Below, piece after piece: positions 1-7,129 of a stretch of DNA of 14,728 nt. The DNA comes from Planctomycetota bacterium. GTDB taxonomy: Bacteria; Planctomycetota; MHYJ01; JACPRB01. The DNA lies in NCBI GenBank assembly GCA_023261405.1, contig JAHFOZ010000074.1, forward strand, positions 1-14,728, written 5' to 3'. The position numbers were made by a program, and so were the translations under genes. A model generated the notes under the pieces. The model was not told the DNA's origin and ran no database searches. It was given only the letters and a program-made list of their open reading frames with translations. How positions within the stretch are numbered: position 1 is the first letter of the stretch; every line of letters begins with the position of its first letter.

Positions 1-378
1 GGAATCCGCGTCGAGCACCACGTCGTCCCAGAGGGAACTCGAGAGGCCCAGGCTCACGACGACGGGCTCCCCGGGCCGGTAATCGAGGGCGTAGACGATG
101 AAGCCGTCGTTCCCGATGCCGAAGAGGCCGGGGAAGTTCCACGGGATCTTGTAGGTCCGGTTGAAGGCCGAGAGGATACCGACCGGCCAGAGCCCCGTGT
201 AGGCCTCCGGCGCCTGCGCCTCCCCACCCCCCGCCGCGAGCAGGAACGTGTGGTAGTCGTCGGGGAAGGCGATGTGGAATTCCTCCTCGACCCGCCGCAC
301 GACCGCCGGGACCACCGGCCCGCCGGGCTTCCAGCCCTTGCGGATCATCTGGCCCATCAGCGCCTCGACGGTCGCCAC
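1..378 (-). CDS. SUKH (SMI1/KNR4-like) domain protein, 3' end outside the window
   Basis: The reverse strand is open from a GTG at 376-378 through the left edge, giving 126 codons without a stop. The translation contains VEEEFHIAFPDDYHTFLLAA followed by a Gly-rich turn, then WNFPGLFGIGNDGFIVYALD and later SSSLWDDVVLDADS. This is the usual SUKH layout: an N-terminal helix, an 'LP-x-x-Y-x-x-F' type segment, then strands with a G-x-G-x-D-G-F-x-x-Y signature. Known SUKH members are often immunity proteins of polymorphic toxin systems, but many are orphan genes, so the role is open. GC at third positions is high after the GTG and drops in the codons just upstream (CAA, GGT, TAT, GCT, TCA, AGT), which favours this start; ATG at 355-357 is an alternative. 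The ribosome binding site is weak. The gene is divergent from the bicupin gene. Family call is fairly sure, function is not. Confidence 0.75.
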   Translation of the reverse strand, partial: MATVEALMGQMIRKGWKPGGPVVPAVVRRVEEEFHIAFPDDYHTFLLAAGGGEAQAPEAYTGLWPVGILSAFNRTYKIPWNFPGLFGIGNDGFIVYALDYRPGEPVVVSLGLSSSLWDDVVLDADS

Positions 379-457
379 ACTTGAAGCATAACCCTTCAGG
401 GATTGCCCCACCGACGAATTTCGCATTGAACCCGTGCTTGTTGTCCGCTCCCGAAGC

Positions 458-487
458 GTTGCCGCAACCGGGCTCCGACGATAGGAT
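458..487 (+). promoter_or_regulatory. possible promoter of the bicupin gene
   Basis: TTGCCG at 458-463 and TAGGAT at 482-487 are separated by 18 nt and lie about 27 nt before the start codon at 514. The match to a housekeeping promoter is moderate at both boxes, and no other candidate in the 379-513 gap looks better. This is inference from consensus only. Confidence 0.3.
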
Positions 488-513
488 GGGCGCCGTTCGA
501 GATCGGAGAAACC

Positions 514-1344
514 ATGAGACTTTTCGCCGCCGCCCTGCTGACCGCCGTCCTCGCCTCCTGCGCCGGGTCCGGGGTCCGCGGGACCGCCGTGGGCGACGCC
601 CCCTGGGAGCCCGCCCCGGGGCTGCCGGGGATGATGACCGCCTCCCAGTACGGCGACCCGGCCGTGGGACCTTATCAGGTCCTCATCAAGTTCCCCGCGG
701 GCATGGTCGTCCAGCCGCACTACCACAAGGTCGACGAGTTCGCCACGGTCGTCTCCGGCTCGGTGATCTTCGGCCAGGGCGACACGCTCGACGACGTGAA
801 GGCGGTCGAGGTCGGCGCCGGCGGCTACGTGAGCATCCCCGCCGGCGTGGCCCACTGGGCGAAGTGCAAGACCGAGGCCGTGATCGCGCGCTTCGGGAAC
901 GGCCCGCGCGAGCTCACCTCGTGCGGCCCCGACAAGCCCGCGCCCGGCAAGGGCGCCGGCGTCAAGGCGGTCCAGTCCAGGGACGTGCCATGGGAGGCCT
1001 CCGACCTCGCCCCGGGCGCCGCCTCGTGCTTTCCCTACGGCGATCCCAAGACCGGGCCGCACATGCTGCGGATCAGGTTCCCCGCCGGCATCACGCGGCC
1101 GCCCCACTGGCACTCGGCGGACGAGTGCGTCACGGTCCTCTCGGGACGGCTCATCCTCGGCCAGGGGGAGAAGGTGGACGAGGCGAAGGGCACGGCGCTC
1201 GCCGCGGGCGGAACCTTCATCGTCCCCAAGACCCTGCCGCACTGGCTCGTGACGAAGGAGGACTCCACCTTCGTGGTCTTCGTCAGCGGCGCACGGGACA
1301 TCGTGTACGTGAACCCGGCGGACGACCCGAAGAACAGGAAGTAG
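514..1344 (+). CDS. Double-cupin lipoprotein (DUF4437/cupin_2-like)
   Basis: A 276-aa protein with a short signal peptide ending in the lipobox L-A-S-C (Cys16), so it is probably a lipid-anchored envelope protein. Two cupin halves follow. The first carries H69-Y-H71 with E75 and a distal PAGVAHW histidine; the second carries H198-W-H200 with E204 and a distal LPHW histidine. Each half also has an SG-x-x-x-x-GQG turn, so the protein is an internal duplication with a complete candidate metal site (H-x-H, E, H) in each barrel. Cupins of this kind range from dioxygenases and isomerases to pure ligand binders, and the sequence does not say which. The ATG at 514 is chosen because GGAG at 505-508 lies 5 nt upstream and the signal peptide begins there. 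The gene runs convergently into ettA with only 6 nt between the stop codons. Confidence 0.85.
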   Translation: MRLFAAALLTAVLASCAGSGVRGTAVGDAPWEPAPGLPGMMTASQYGDPAVGPYQVLIKFPAGMVVQPHYHKVDEFATVVSGSVIFGQGDTLDDVKAVEVGAGGYVSIPAGVAHWAKCKTEAVIARFGNGPRELTSCGPDKPAPGKGAGVKAVQSRDVPWEASDLAPGAASCFPYGDPKTGPHMLRIRFPAGITRPPHWHSADECVTVLSGRLILGQGEKVDEAKGTALAAGGTFIVPKTLPHWLVTKEDSTFVVFVSGARDIVYVNPADDPKNRK

Positions 1345-1350
1345 GGCGCG

Positions 1351-3018
1351 TCAGGCCAGCTTCTTGTACTTGATCCGCTTGGGCTGGTCGGCGGCGCTGC
1401 CGATCTCCTGCCGGCGCTTCTCCGTGTAGGACTGGAAGTTCCCCTCGAACCAGCGCACCTTCCCGTCCCCCTCGAAGGCGAGGACGTGGGTGGCGATCCG
1501 GTCGAGGAACCAGCGGTCGTGGGTCACGACGACCACGCAGCCGTTGAAGGCCAGGAGCGCCTCCTCGAGCACGCGCAGCGTGTCCACGTCCAGGTCGTTC
1601 GTGGGCTCGTCGAGGAGCAGCAGGTTGCTCCCGGCGCGGAGGACCCGGGCCAGGAGCACGCGGTTCCTCTCGCCGCCCGAGAGGATCCCCACCTTCTTCT
1701 GCTGGTCGGTCCCACGGAAGTTGAAGCGGCTCACGTAGGAGCGGCCGTTGATCTTCCGGTTGCCGAAGGGGATCTCCTCCTCGCCGCCCGTGATCTCCTC
1801 GTAGACCGTCCGCTCGGCCGAGAGCGTCTCGCGCGACTGGTCCACGTGGCCCAGGACCACGGACGGCCCCAGGTCGATCGTCCCCGCGTCCGGCTTCTCG
1901 GCGCCGGTGATCATCTTGAAAAGCGTCGTCTTCCCCGCCCCGTTCGGGCCCACGACGCCCACGATCCCGCCGGGCGGGAGGGAGAGATCGAGGCCGTCGA
2001 TGAGGACGTTGTCTCCGTACCCCTTGCGGAGGCCCCGCAGCTCCAGGACCTTCGAGCCGAGCTTCGGTCCCGGCGGGATCTGCAGCTCGATCTGCTCCTC
2101 GTGGATCTCCATCGCCTCGGCGGCCAGCTTCTCGTAGGCGGTGATGCGCGCCTTGGGCTTGGCCACGCGCGCGCGGGGCGAGAGCCGGATCCACTCCAGC
2201 TCGCGCGCCAGGGTCTTGTCCCGCGCCGCCTTGGCCTTCCCCTCGAGCTCCTGCCGCTTCTGTTTCTGCTCCAGCCACGAGGAGTAGTTGCCCTCCCAGG
2301 GGATGCCGTGGCCGCGGTCGAGCTCCAGGATCCAGCCCGCCACGTTGTCGAGGAAGTAGCGGTCGTGGGTCACGGCGATCACGGTGCCGGGGAATCCCGC
2401 GAGGTGATGCTCCAGCCAGCTCACGGAGGCGGCGTCCAGGTGGTTGGTGGGCTCATCCAGGAGCAGGAGGTCCGGCTTCGAAAGCAGCGTCCGGCAGAGG
2501 GCCACCCGCCGCCGCTCGCCTCCCGAGAGGCGCTCGACCTTCGCGTCCCAGGGCGGCAGTTCGAGCGCGTCGGCGGCGATCTCGAGGTGGCGCTCCAGCT
2601 CCCAGGCGTTGGTCGCGTCGATCTTCTCCTGAAGCGCGCCCATGCGGTCCATCGCCTCCTGGAGCGCGTCCCCCTCCAGCCCCTCGCCGAGCTTCACGTT
2701 GACGTCCTCGAAGTCCTTGAGCAGCCGGGCGGTCTCGCCCACCCCTTCCTCCACCACCTCGCGCACCGTCTTCGAGGTGTCCAGGAGCGGCTCCTGCGGG
2801 ACGAACCCGATCTTCGTCCCCGGGTTGTGCCAGAGCTTGCCGTCGAAGTCCTTGTCCACGCCGGCCATGATGCGGAGGAGCGTGGACTTCCCCGTGCCGT
2901 TCCCCCCGAGCACGCCGATCTTCGCGCCGTGGTAGAAGGAGAGCGTGATGTCCGAGAGGACCGTCCTCTTCTCGTACATCTTCTGCAGGCCCTGGGTCTG
3001 CATGATGAAGTGCGCCAT
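1351..3018 (-). CDS. ettA: Energy-dependent translational throttle ABC-F ATPase EttA
   Basis: A 555-aa ABC-F protein with two ATPase domains in one chain and no membrane segment, so cytosolic and ribosome-associated. Domain 1 has Walker A GGNGTGKS at residues 38-45, signature LSGGE at 164-168 and Walker B LLLLDEPTNHLD at 184-195. Domain 2 has GPNGAGKT at 357-364, LSGGE at 446-450 and LLLLDEPTNDLD at 466-477. The charged helical linker, about 240-320, is the P-tIM segment that contacts the P-site tRNA in EttA. In E. coli, EttA gates the first peptide-bond cycle according to the ATP/ADP ratio. The length equals that of E. coli EttA, and the N-terminus through the first Walker A is EttA-like rather than like the resistance-type ABC-F proteins. 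The start ATG has a GAGG about 9 nt upstream. Its 3' end faces the bicupin gene across 6 nt, and an inverted repeat lies 62 nt upstream of its start. Confidence 0.95.
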   Translation of the reverse strand: MAHFIMQTQGLQKMYEKRTVLSDITLSFYHGAKIGVLGGNGTGKSTLLRIMAGVDKDFDGKLWHNPGTKIGFVPQEPLLDTSKTVREVVEEGVGETARLLKDFEDVNVKLGEGLEGDALQEAMDRMGALQEKIDATNAWELERHLEIAADALELPPWDAKVERLSGGERRRVALCRTLLSKPDLLLLDEPTNHLDAASVSWLEHHLAGFPGTVIAVTHDRYFLDNVAGWILELDRGHGIPWEGNYSSWLEQKQKRQELEGKAKAARDKTLARELEWIRLSPRARVAKPKARITAYEKLAAEAMEIHEEQIELQIPPGPKLGSKVLELRGLRKGYGDNVLIDGLDLSLPPGGIVGVVGPNGAGKTTLFKMITGAEKPDAGTIDLGPSVVLGHVDQSRETLSAERTVYEEITGGEEEIPFGNRKINGRSYVSRFNFRGTDQQKKVGILSGGERNRVLLARVLRAGSNLLLLDEPTNDLDVDTLRVLEEALLAFNGCVVVVTHDRWFLDRIATHVLAFEGDGKVRWFEGNFQSYTEKRRQEIGSAADQPKRIKYKKLA

Positions 3019-3079
3019 GCGGCTCGACCTCGATGGAAGCGGCGGGATTGTACCCGCGGAGGCTCCCGCCGGGAAGGAT

Positions 3080-3164
3080 GAACCGCAGAGGAATCGAAGG
3101 CTGCAGAGACGGCCGCTGAACCCTCCGGTAGGGGTATCCGTGGCCTCTGCGATCTCTGCGGTTC
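3080..3164. repeat. Inverted repeat element 1 (GCAGAG-unit type)
   Basis: Perfect 11-nt arms, GAACCGCAGAG at 3080-3090 and CTCTGCGGTTC at 3154-3164, enclose 63 nt. Further CTGCAGAG (3101-3108) and CCTCTGCGAT units inside the arms extend the pairing imperfectly. The right arm ends 1 nt from the TAA stop codon of the lactonase-like gene. It resembles elements 2 and 3 in architecture: short tandem units in inverted orientation next to a stop codon. There is no U-run, so it is not a classical intrinsic terminator. Confidence 0.7.
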
Positions 3165-3165
3165 G

Positions 3166-4335
3166 TTACTCCGCCGCGGGGAGGAACCGCAGGCAGACCG
3201 GCTTGGAGATTTTCGCGGTGCTCCCCGTCGGCGTGAGCGCCCCCGTCTTCGGGTCGATCTTGAAGACCACGATCGAGTCCGAGCCCTGGTTCGCGGCCAG
3301 GAGGTACTTCCCCGTGGGGTCGACGTTGAAGTTCCGCGGCGACTTCCCCTGCGTGGAGGCATGGCCGGCGGGGCTCAACTTCCCGGTCGCGGCGTCCACG
3401 GAGAAGATCGCGATCGAGTCGTGGCCCCGGTTCGACCCGAAGACGAAGTTCCCGTCGGGAGAGACGACCACCTCGGCGGTGGAGTTCCCGGCCTTGGCGT
3501 CGGCGGGGAGCGTGGTCAGGGTCTGGAGCTCCTTGAGCTCGCCCTTCGCGGCGTCGTAGGCGAAGGCGGTGAGCGTGGACAGGATCTCGTTGATGACGTA
3601 CGCGTGCTTTCCGTCCGGATGGAACGCGAAGTGACGCGGGCCGCTGCCGGGGGCGACGGACGCATGGGGCGGATCGTTCGGCTCGATCCTACCCTTTGCG
3701 GCATCGAACTTGTAAACGAGGACCTTGTCGAGTCCCAGGTCGGCGGCGAAGGCGAACTTGTTCGCGGCATCCAGGTTGATCGAGTGGGCGTGCGGCTCCT
3801 TCTGGCGGCTGGCGTTGACGCTCGAGCCGGTGTGCTGGATCGAGGAGGAGGGCGGGGCGAGCTTGCCGTCTTCCTGGATGGGGAGGACCGCCACGCTCCC
3901 GCCGCCGTAGTTGGCGACGAGGACGTTCTTCCCGGCCTTGTCGACCACGAGGTGGCAGGGCCCGGCGCCCTCGGAGGGCTGCTGGTTGAGGGGCGTGAGG
4001 CCGCCGCTCTTCGGGTCGATCGAGAAAGCGCTCACGCCGCCGGTCTTTTTCCCGCCGAGCGTGCCGATCTCGCTCACGGCGTAGAGGAACTTCCGGCCGG
4101 GATGGATGGCGAGGAAGGTCGGGTTCACCGCCTCGCCCGCGAGGCGCGGGTTGGAGAGCGCCCCGGTGGCGAGGTCGAGGTCCAGGAGGTGGATGCCCTT
4201 GTTTTCGCCTCCCGTGTAGGTCCCCACGTAGACGAGGAGCTTCGAAGGCTCACCCTCCGCGCCGCCGCCATCGCCCGCGAAGGAAGTTCCGGCGGCCAGG
4301 AAGACGACCGAACCGAGAAGCGTAGAACGGGTCAT
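3166..4335 (-). CDS. Secreted lactonase-family seven-bladed beta-propeller (6-phosphogluconolactonase/YbhE-like)
   Basis: A 389-aa protein of the lactonase beta-propeller family. Recurrent blade motifs are visible: KLLVYVGTYTGGENKGIHLL near the N-terminus, FLAIHPGRKFLYAVSE, CHLVVDKAGKNVLVANYGGG, FAFHPDGKHAYVINE, VVVSPDGNFVFGSNRGHDSI and FNVDPTGKYLLAANQGSDSI. E. coli Pgl of this family hydrolyses 6-phosphogluconolactone in the cytosol. Here, however, the chain starts with a 20-residue signal peptide (MTRSTLLGSVVFLAAGTSFA), so the protein is probably exported and its substrate may be another sugar lactone. The ATG at 4335 is selected over upstream in-frame starts because AAGGA lies 6 nt before it and the signal peptide begins there. 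It is divergent from the PQQ-like propeller gene, and inverted repeat 1 follows its stop codon. Family is secure; substrate is unknown. Confidence 0.88.
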   Translation of the reverse strand: MTRSTLLGSVVFLAAGTSFAGDGGGAEGEPSKLLVYVGTYTGGENKGIHLLDLDLATGALSNPRLAGEAVNPTFLAIHPGRKFLYAVSEIGTLGGKKTGGVSAFSIDPKSGGLTPLNQQPSEGAGPCHLVVDKAGKNVLVANYGGGSVAVLPIQEDGKLAPPSSSIQHTGSSVNASRQKEPHAHSINLDAANKFAFAADLGLDKVLVYKFDAAKGRIEPNDPPHASVAPGSGPRHFAFHPDGKHAYVINEILSTLTAFAYDAAKGELKELQTLTTLPADAKAGNSTAEVVVSPDGNFVFGSNRGHDSIAIFSVDAATGKLSPAGHASTQGKSPRNFNVDPTGKYLLAANQGSDSIVVFKIDPKTGALTPTGSTAKISKPVCLRFLPAAE

Positions 4336-4456
4336 CGTGGATCCTTTCAGTGGGGGCCCGGATAGTCTACGCCCGGGAGGGGGCGCCGTTGAATCATTCA
4401 CCCGCCTTCTCCGCGTAGTAATGGGGGACAACCTCGCCCCCTGAAGGAGCCGCTGG

Positions 4457-5722
4457 ATGAGGCACCCCGCGTGGACCGTCCTCCTGTTCGTGGTCGGCTT
4501 CGCGCCGGCGGCCGCCCCGCAGGCGGATGATCCCATCCGCGTCGCGGAGACCGACTGGCCCTGGTGGCGCGGGCCGAGGGGAGACGGGACCGCCCACGTG
4601 AACCAGAAGCCCCCGCTCACCTGGAGCGCGACGGAGAACGTCGTGTGGAAGACCGAGGTCCCGGGCCGCGGGCACGGCTCCCCCACCGTCTTCGGGGACC
4701 ACGTCTACCTGGCCGCCTGCGACGAGACGACCGCCTCCCAATCGGTGCTCTGCTTCGACCGGGCCACCGGCCGCAGGCTCTGGGAGACCGAGGTGCACCG
4801 CGGCGGCGCCATGCGCAAGAACGCCAAGGCGTCCGGGGCGTCGTGCACCGTCGCCTGCGACGGGGAGCGGATCTTTATCAACTTCGCCAACACGAACGCC
4901 GTCACCACCAGCGCCCTCAGCCGCGACGGGAAGATCCTCTGGCAGACGAGGATCAGCGACTACGTCATCCACCAGGGCTACGCATCCTCCCCCGCCCTCC
5001 ACCGCTCGCTCGTGATCGTCTCGGCGGACCATCACGGCGGCGGCGTGGTCGCGGGCCTCGACCGGAAGACCGGCGCGACCGTGTGGAGGCGCGAGCGGCC
5101 CAAGAACCCCAACTACGCCTCCCCGGTCGTCCTGCGCGCGGCCGGCCGCGAGCAGCTCCTGCTCACGGGTTGCGACCTCGTGTCCAGCCTGGACCCGATG
5201 ACGGGGGCCGTCCTCTGGGAGACGGCCGGGGCGACGACCGAATGCGTCACCTCGACGGTCACGGACGGGACGCACGTCTACTCCAGCGGCGGGTACCCGC
5301 GCAACCATCTCGCGGCCGTCCGCGCCGACGGCTCGGGGAAAGTCGCCTGGGAGACCAAGGACCGCGTCTACGTGCCCTCGTTTCTCTTCCACGACGGGCA
5401 CCTCTACGGCGTGCTGGACGCCGGCCTGGCGGCCTGCTGGACCTCCGACACGGGCAAGGAATTGTGGAAGGCCCGCCTCGGCGGCACGTTCAGCGCCTCG
5501 CCGGTGCGGGTGGGCGAGCGGATCTACGCCACCAACGAGGCGGGAGAGACCTTCGTCTTCCAGGCCGACCCCGGGAAATACACCCCGCTGGCGACCAGCA
5601 AGCTCGGAGACGAGGCCTTCGCGACGCCGGCGATCTGCGGCGGCCGCGTCTATACGAGAGTCGCGCTGAAGATCGAGGGTCGCCGGCAGGAGCTGTTGTA
5701 CTGCCTCGGGGAAAAACCTTAG
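4457..5722 (+). CDS. Secreted PQQ-like (WD40-like) beta-propeller repeat protein
   Basis: A 421-aa exported protein with a signal peptide at about 1-24 (hydrophobic TVLLFVVGFAPAAA). The mature start reads DWPWWRGPRGDGTA, a motif typical of planctomycete PQQ-like propellers. Blades end in the repeating form 'D-x-x-T-G-x-x-x-W': FDRATGRRLWETEV, LSRDGKILWQTRI, LDRKTGATVWRRE, LDPMTGAVLWETA, RADGSGKVAWETK and WTSDTGKELWKARL, giving six or seven blades. The quinoprotein-dehydrogenase catalytic features were not seen, so this is more likely a binding, assembly or scaffold propeller than an alcohol dehydrogenase. AAGGAG at 4444-4449 lies 7 nt before the ATG. It is divergent from the secreted lactonase-like propeller and convergent with the STN-like pair, with inverted repeat 2 in the gap. 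Family call is firm; the ligand is unknown. Confidence 0.88.
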   Translation: MRHPAWTVLLFVVGFAPAAAPQADDPIRVAETDWPWWRGPRGDGTAHVNQKPPLTWSATENVVWKTEVPGRGHGSPTVFGDHVYLAACDETTASQSVLCFDRATGRRLWETEVHRGGAMRKNAKASGASCTVACDGERIFINFANTNAVTTSALSRDGKILWQTRISDYVIHQGYASSPALHRSLVIVSADHHGGGVVAGLDRKTGATVWRRERPKNPNYASPVVLRAAGREQLLLTGCDLVSSLDPMTGAVLWETAGATTECVTSTVTDGTHVYSSGGYPRNHLAAVRADGSGKVAWETKDRVYVPSFLFHDGHLYGVLDAGLAACWTSDTGKELWKARLGGTFSASPVRVGERIYATNEAGETFVFQADPGKYTPLATSKLGDEAFATPAICGGRVYTRVALKIEGRRQELLYCLGEKP

Positions 5723-5737
5723 CCCGTCCTATTCTTG

Positions 5738-5804
5738 AACCACCAAGACACGAAGACACCAAGTCTCCGCTTGGGAATCTTGGTGTCTTGGCGCCTTGGT
5801 GGTT
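5738..5804. repeat. Inverted repeat element 2 (CCAAGACAC-unit type), tight hairpin
   Basis: Arms at 5738-5763 and 5779-5804 are 26 nt each and pair with three mismatches around a 15-nt centre. Each arm is built from short repeated units: AACCACCAAG, then ACACGAAG, then ACACCAAG. It lies between convergent genes, 16 nt after the stop of the PQQ-like gene and 37 nt from the stop of the next gene. It could act as a bidirectional transcription barrier, but neither side has a T-run. Confidence 0.85.
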
Positions 5805-5841
5805 GGAAGCGTGCTTGTGTTTCTCCCCGGGCTCACGGCGC

Positions 5842-7119
5842 TCACTTCAGCGGCAGGTCCCGCAGCTCGATGTAGACGGGGCGCTCCACGTGGCCCACGG
5901 TCATCGAGACCTTGAGGCTCTCCAGCTCGGGCCGGCCGTCGCGGATGCCGCTGTAGTCGAAGGGCCACCAGCGGACCCGGTACTCCACCATCTTGCCCAC
6001 GATCTTGCTCTCGTAGTGGGTCTGGCCGCGGCCGAGGCCCTTGTAGGCCGGCTCCGCGCGGAGCGGGAGCGCCAGAAGTTGCTCGGGCTTCATTTTCTTG
6101 GGGCGCACCGTGAAGATCGCCTCGGGCTGGTAGGTCTCCCCGAGCTCGCCGTCCGTGAGGACCACCTCGAAATCGTCGTCCTCGGCGCGGGCCGTCTCGC
6201 CGGTCCCCGCCAGCGAGAACTCGCGGACCGACTTCGCGAGCTGCACGGTCGCCACGCCCCGGAGGCGGGCGATTTTCTCGGGCAGCGGATCGGGGAGCCG
6301 CAGGGCCACCGTGAAGCTGGGGGCGCGGGCGTAGCCGGATTTCGGCGCGTCCTCGTCCGTCGTCCGGAAGGCGGTCGGACGGTCCTTGGGCGCCGCCTCG
6401 ATCAGGACCCCCTTGTCCGTCACCGCCTCGATCAGGCGGAACTCCGGGCTCCAACCGGCAGGCCGGACGCCGGGGTCGGAGAGGGGCGAGCACCAGACCA
6501 GGCCCTTCCACGCCGCCTTTCCGGAGAAATCGATCTTTTTCGCCAGGGAGACGTACCCGGGGAAGAGCGCGAAGTTCCGGTAGCACCAGGGGGGCATCTC
6601 ATTCGGCGACGGGTTGAGCACGATCGTGGAGGAGCTGCCGGCGCCCGGGACGACCTTGGCCTTCGCGCAGAGCTCGACCAGCGCCTCCATCGCCGAGCGC
6701 TCCCCCGGCTCGAACGCGATGGGCTCGCCCGCCTGGCGGCGGAGGCTGGACGTCTCGAGCCTGAGGCCCGTGAGCGTCTCGAGCTCCGCCGCGTGCGCCG
6801 CGGCCGCGAGAGACTCCCCCTTCAGCGTCACCCGCACCTCGCGTCCGAACGGTTCGCCGAGTTCGTCCCGAAGGCAGAGCTCCGAGAGCAGGGCCTCCCG
6901 GTAGAATGCCGGCAGCTTCGTCGCCCCCTCCTCCGTGGCCTTCCGGTGTTCCCGGTCCAGCGCCACCAGCGCGGCGATCGCCCGGAACGAGGCGCGGCTG
7001 TCCTGGTCGGTGATGGAGGAGAGCAGCTCGTCGACGCGCGAGCGGTCCTGCGCCCCTTCGGCTCGGGCCTCGCGGCCCTCGCCCAGGACAAGCGCCGCCA
7101 GGAGGAGTCCGCGCGTCAT
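5842..7119 (-). CDS. Secreted protein with armadillo-like N-terminus and STN-like domain (paralogue B)
   Basis: A 425-aa protein, not a named family as far as I can tell. It has a signal peptide at about 1-20, an alpha-helical segment at 26-90 resembling an armadillo/HEAT pair (RASFRAIAALVALDREHRKA), then an STN/secretin-N-like fold at about 94-170: VRVTLKGESLAAAAHAAELE followed by TGLRLE and AMEALVELCAKAKVV. The beta-rich rest includes ARLRGVATVQL and ends ELRDLPLK. The upstream gene has the same order, near-equal length and matching landmarks (ARLKGRAILQF, ending FRDLPLR), so the two are tandem paralogues. STN domains normally sit at the N-terminus of TonB receptors or secretins, but neither a barrel nor a secretin domain is present here. 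GGGAG 7 nt before the ATG supports the start, and only 10 nt separate it from the upstream stop, so it is the second gene of an operon. Confidence 0.75.
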   Translation of the reverse strand: MTRGLLLAALVLGEGREARAEGAQDRSRVDELLSSITDQDSRASFRAIAALVALDREHRKATEEGATKLPAFYREALLSELCLRDELGEPFGREVRVTLKGESLAAAAHAAELETLTGLRLETSSLRRQAGEPIAFEPGERSAMEALVELCAKAKVVPGAGSSSTIVLNPSPNEMPPWCYRNFALFPGYVSLAKKIDFSGKAAWKGLVWCSPLSDPGVRPAGWSPEFRLIEAVTDKGVLIEAAPKDRPTAFRTTDEDAPKSGYARAPSFTVALRLPDPLPEKIARLRGVATVQLAKSVREFSLAGTGETARAEDDDFEVVLTDGELGETYQPEAIFTVRPKKMKPEQLLALPLRAEPAYKGLGRGQTHYESKIVGKMVEYRVRWWPFDYSGIRDGRPELESLKVSMTVGHVERPVYIELRDLPLK

Positions 7120-7129
7120 TCTCGTCTCC

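Noticed and set aside
1486..3081. Long forward open frame antisense to ettA
   Set aside because: It is a mirror frame created by the G/C third-position bias; the reverse strand carries unmistakable ABC-F motifs.
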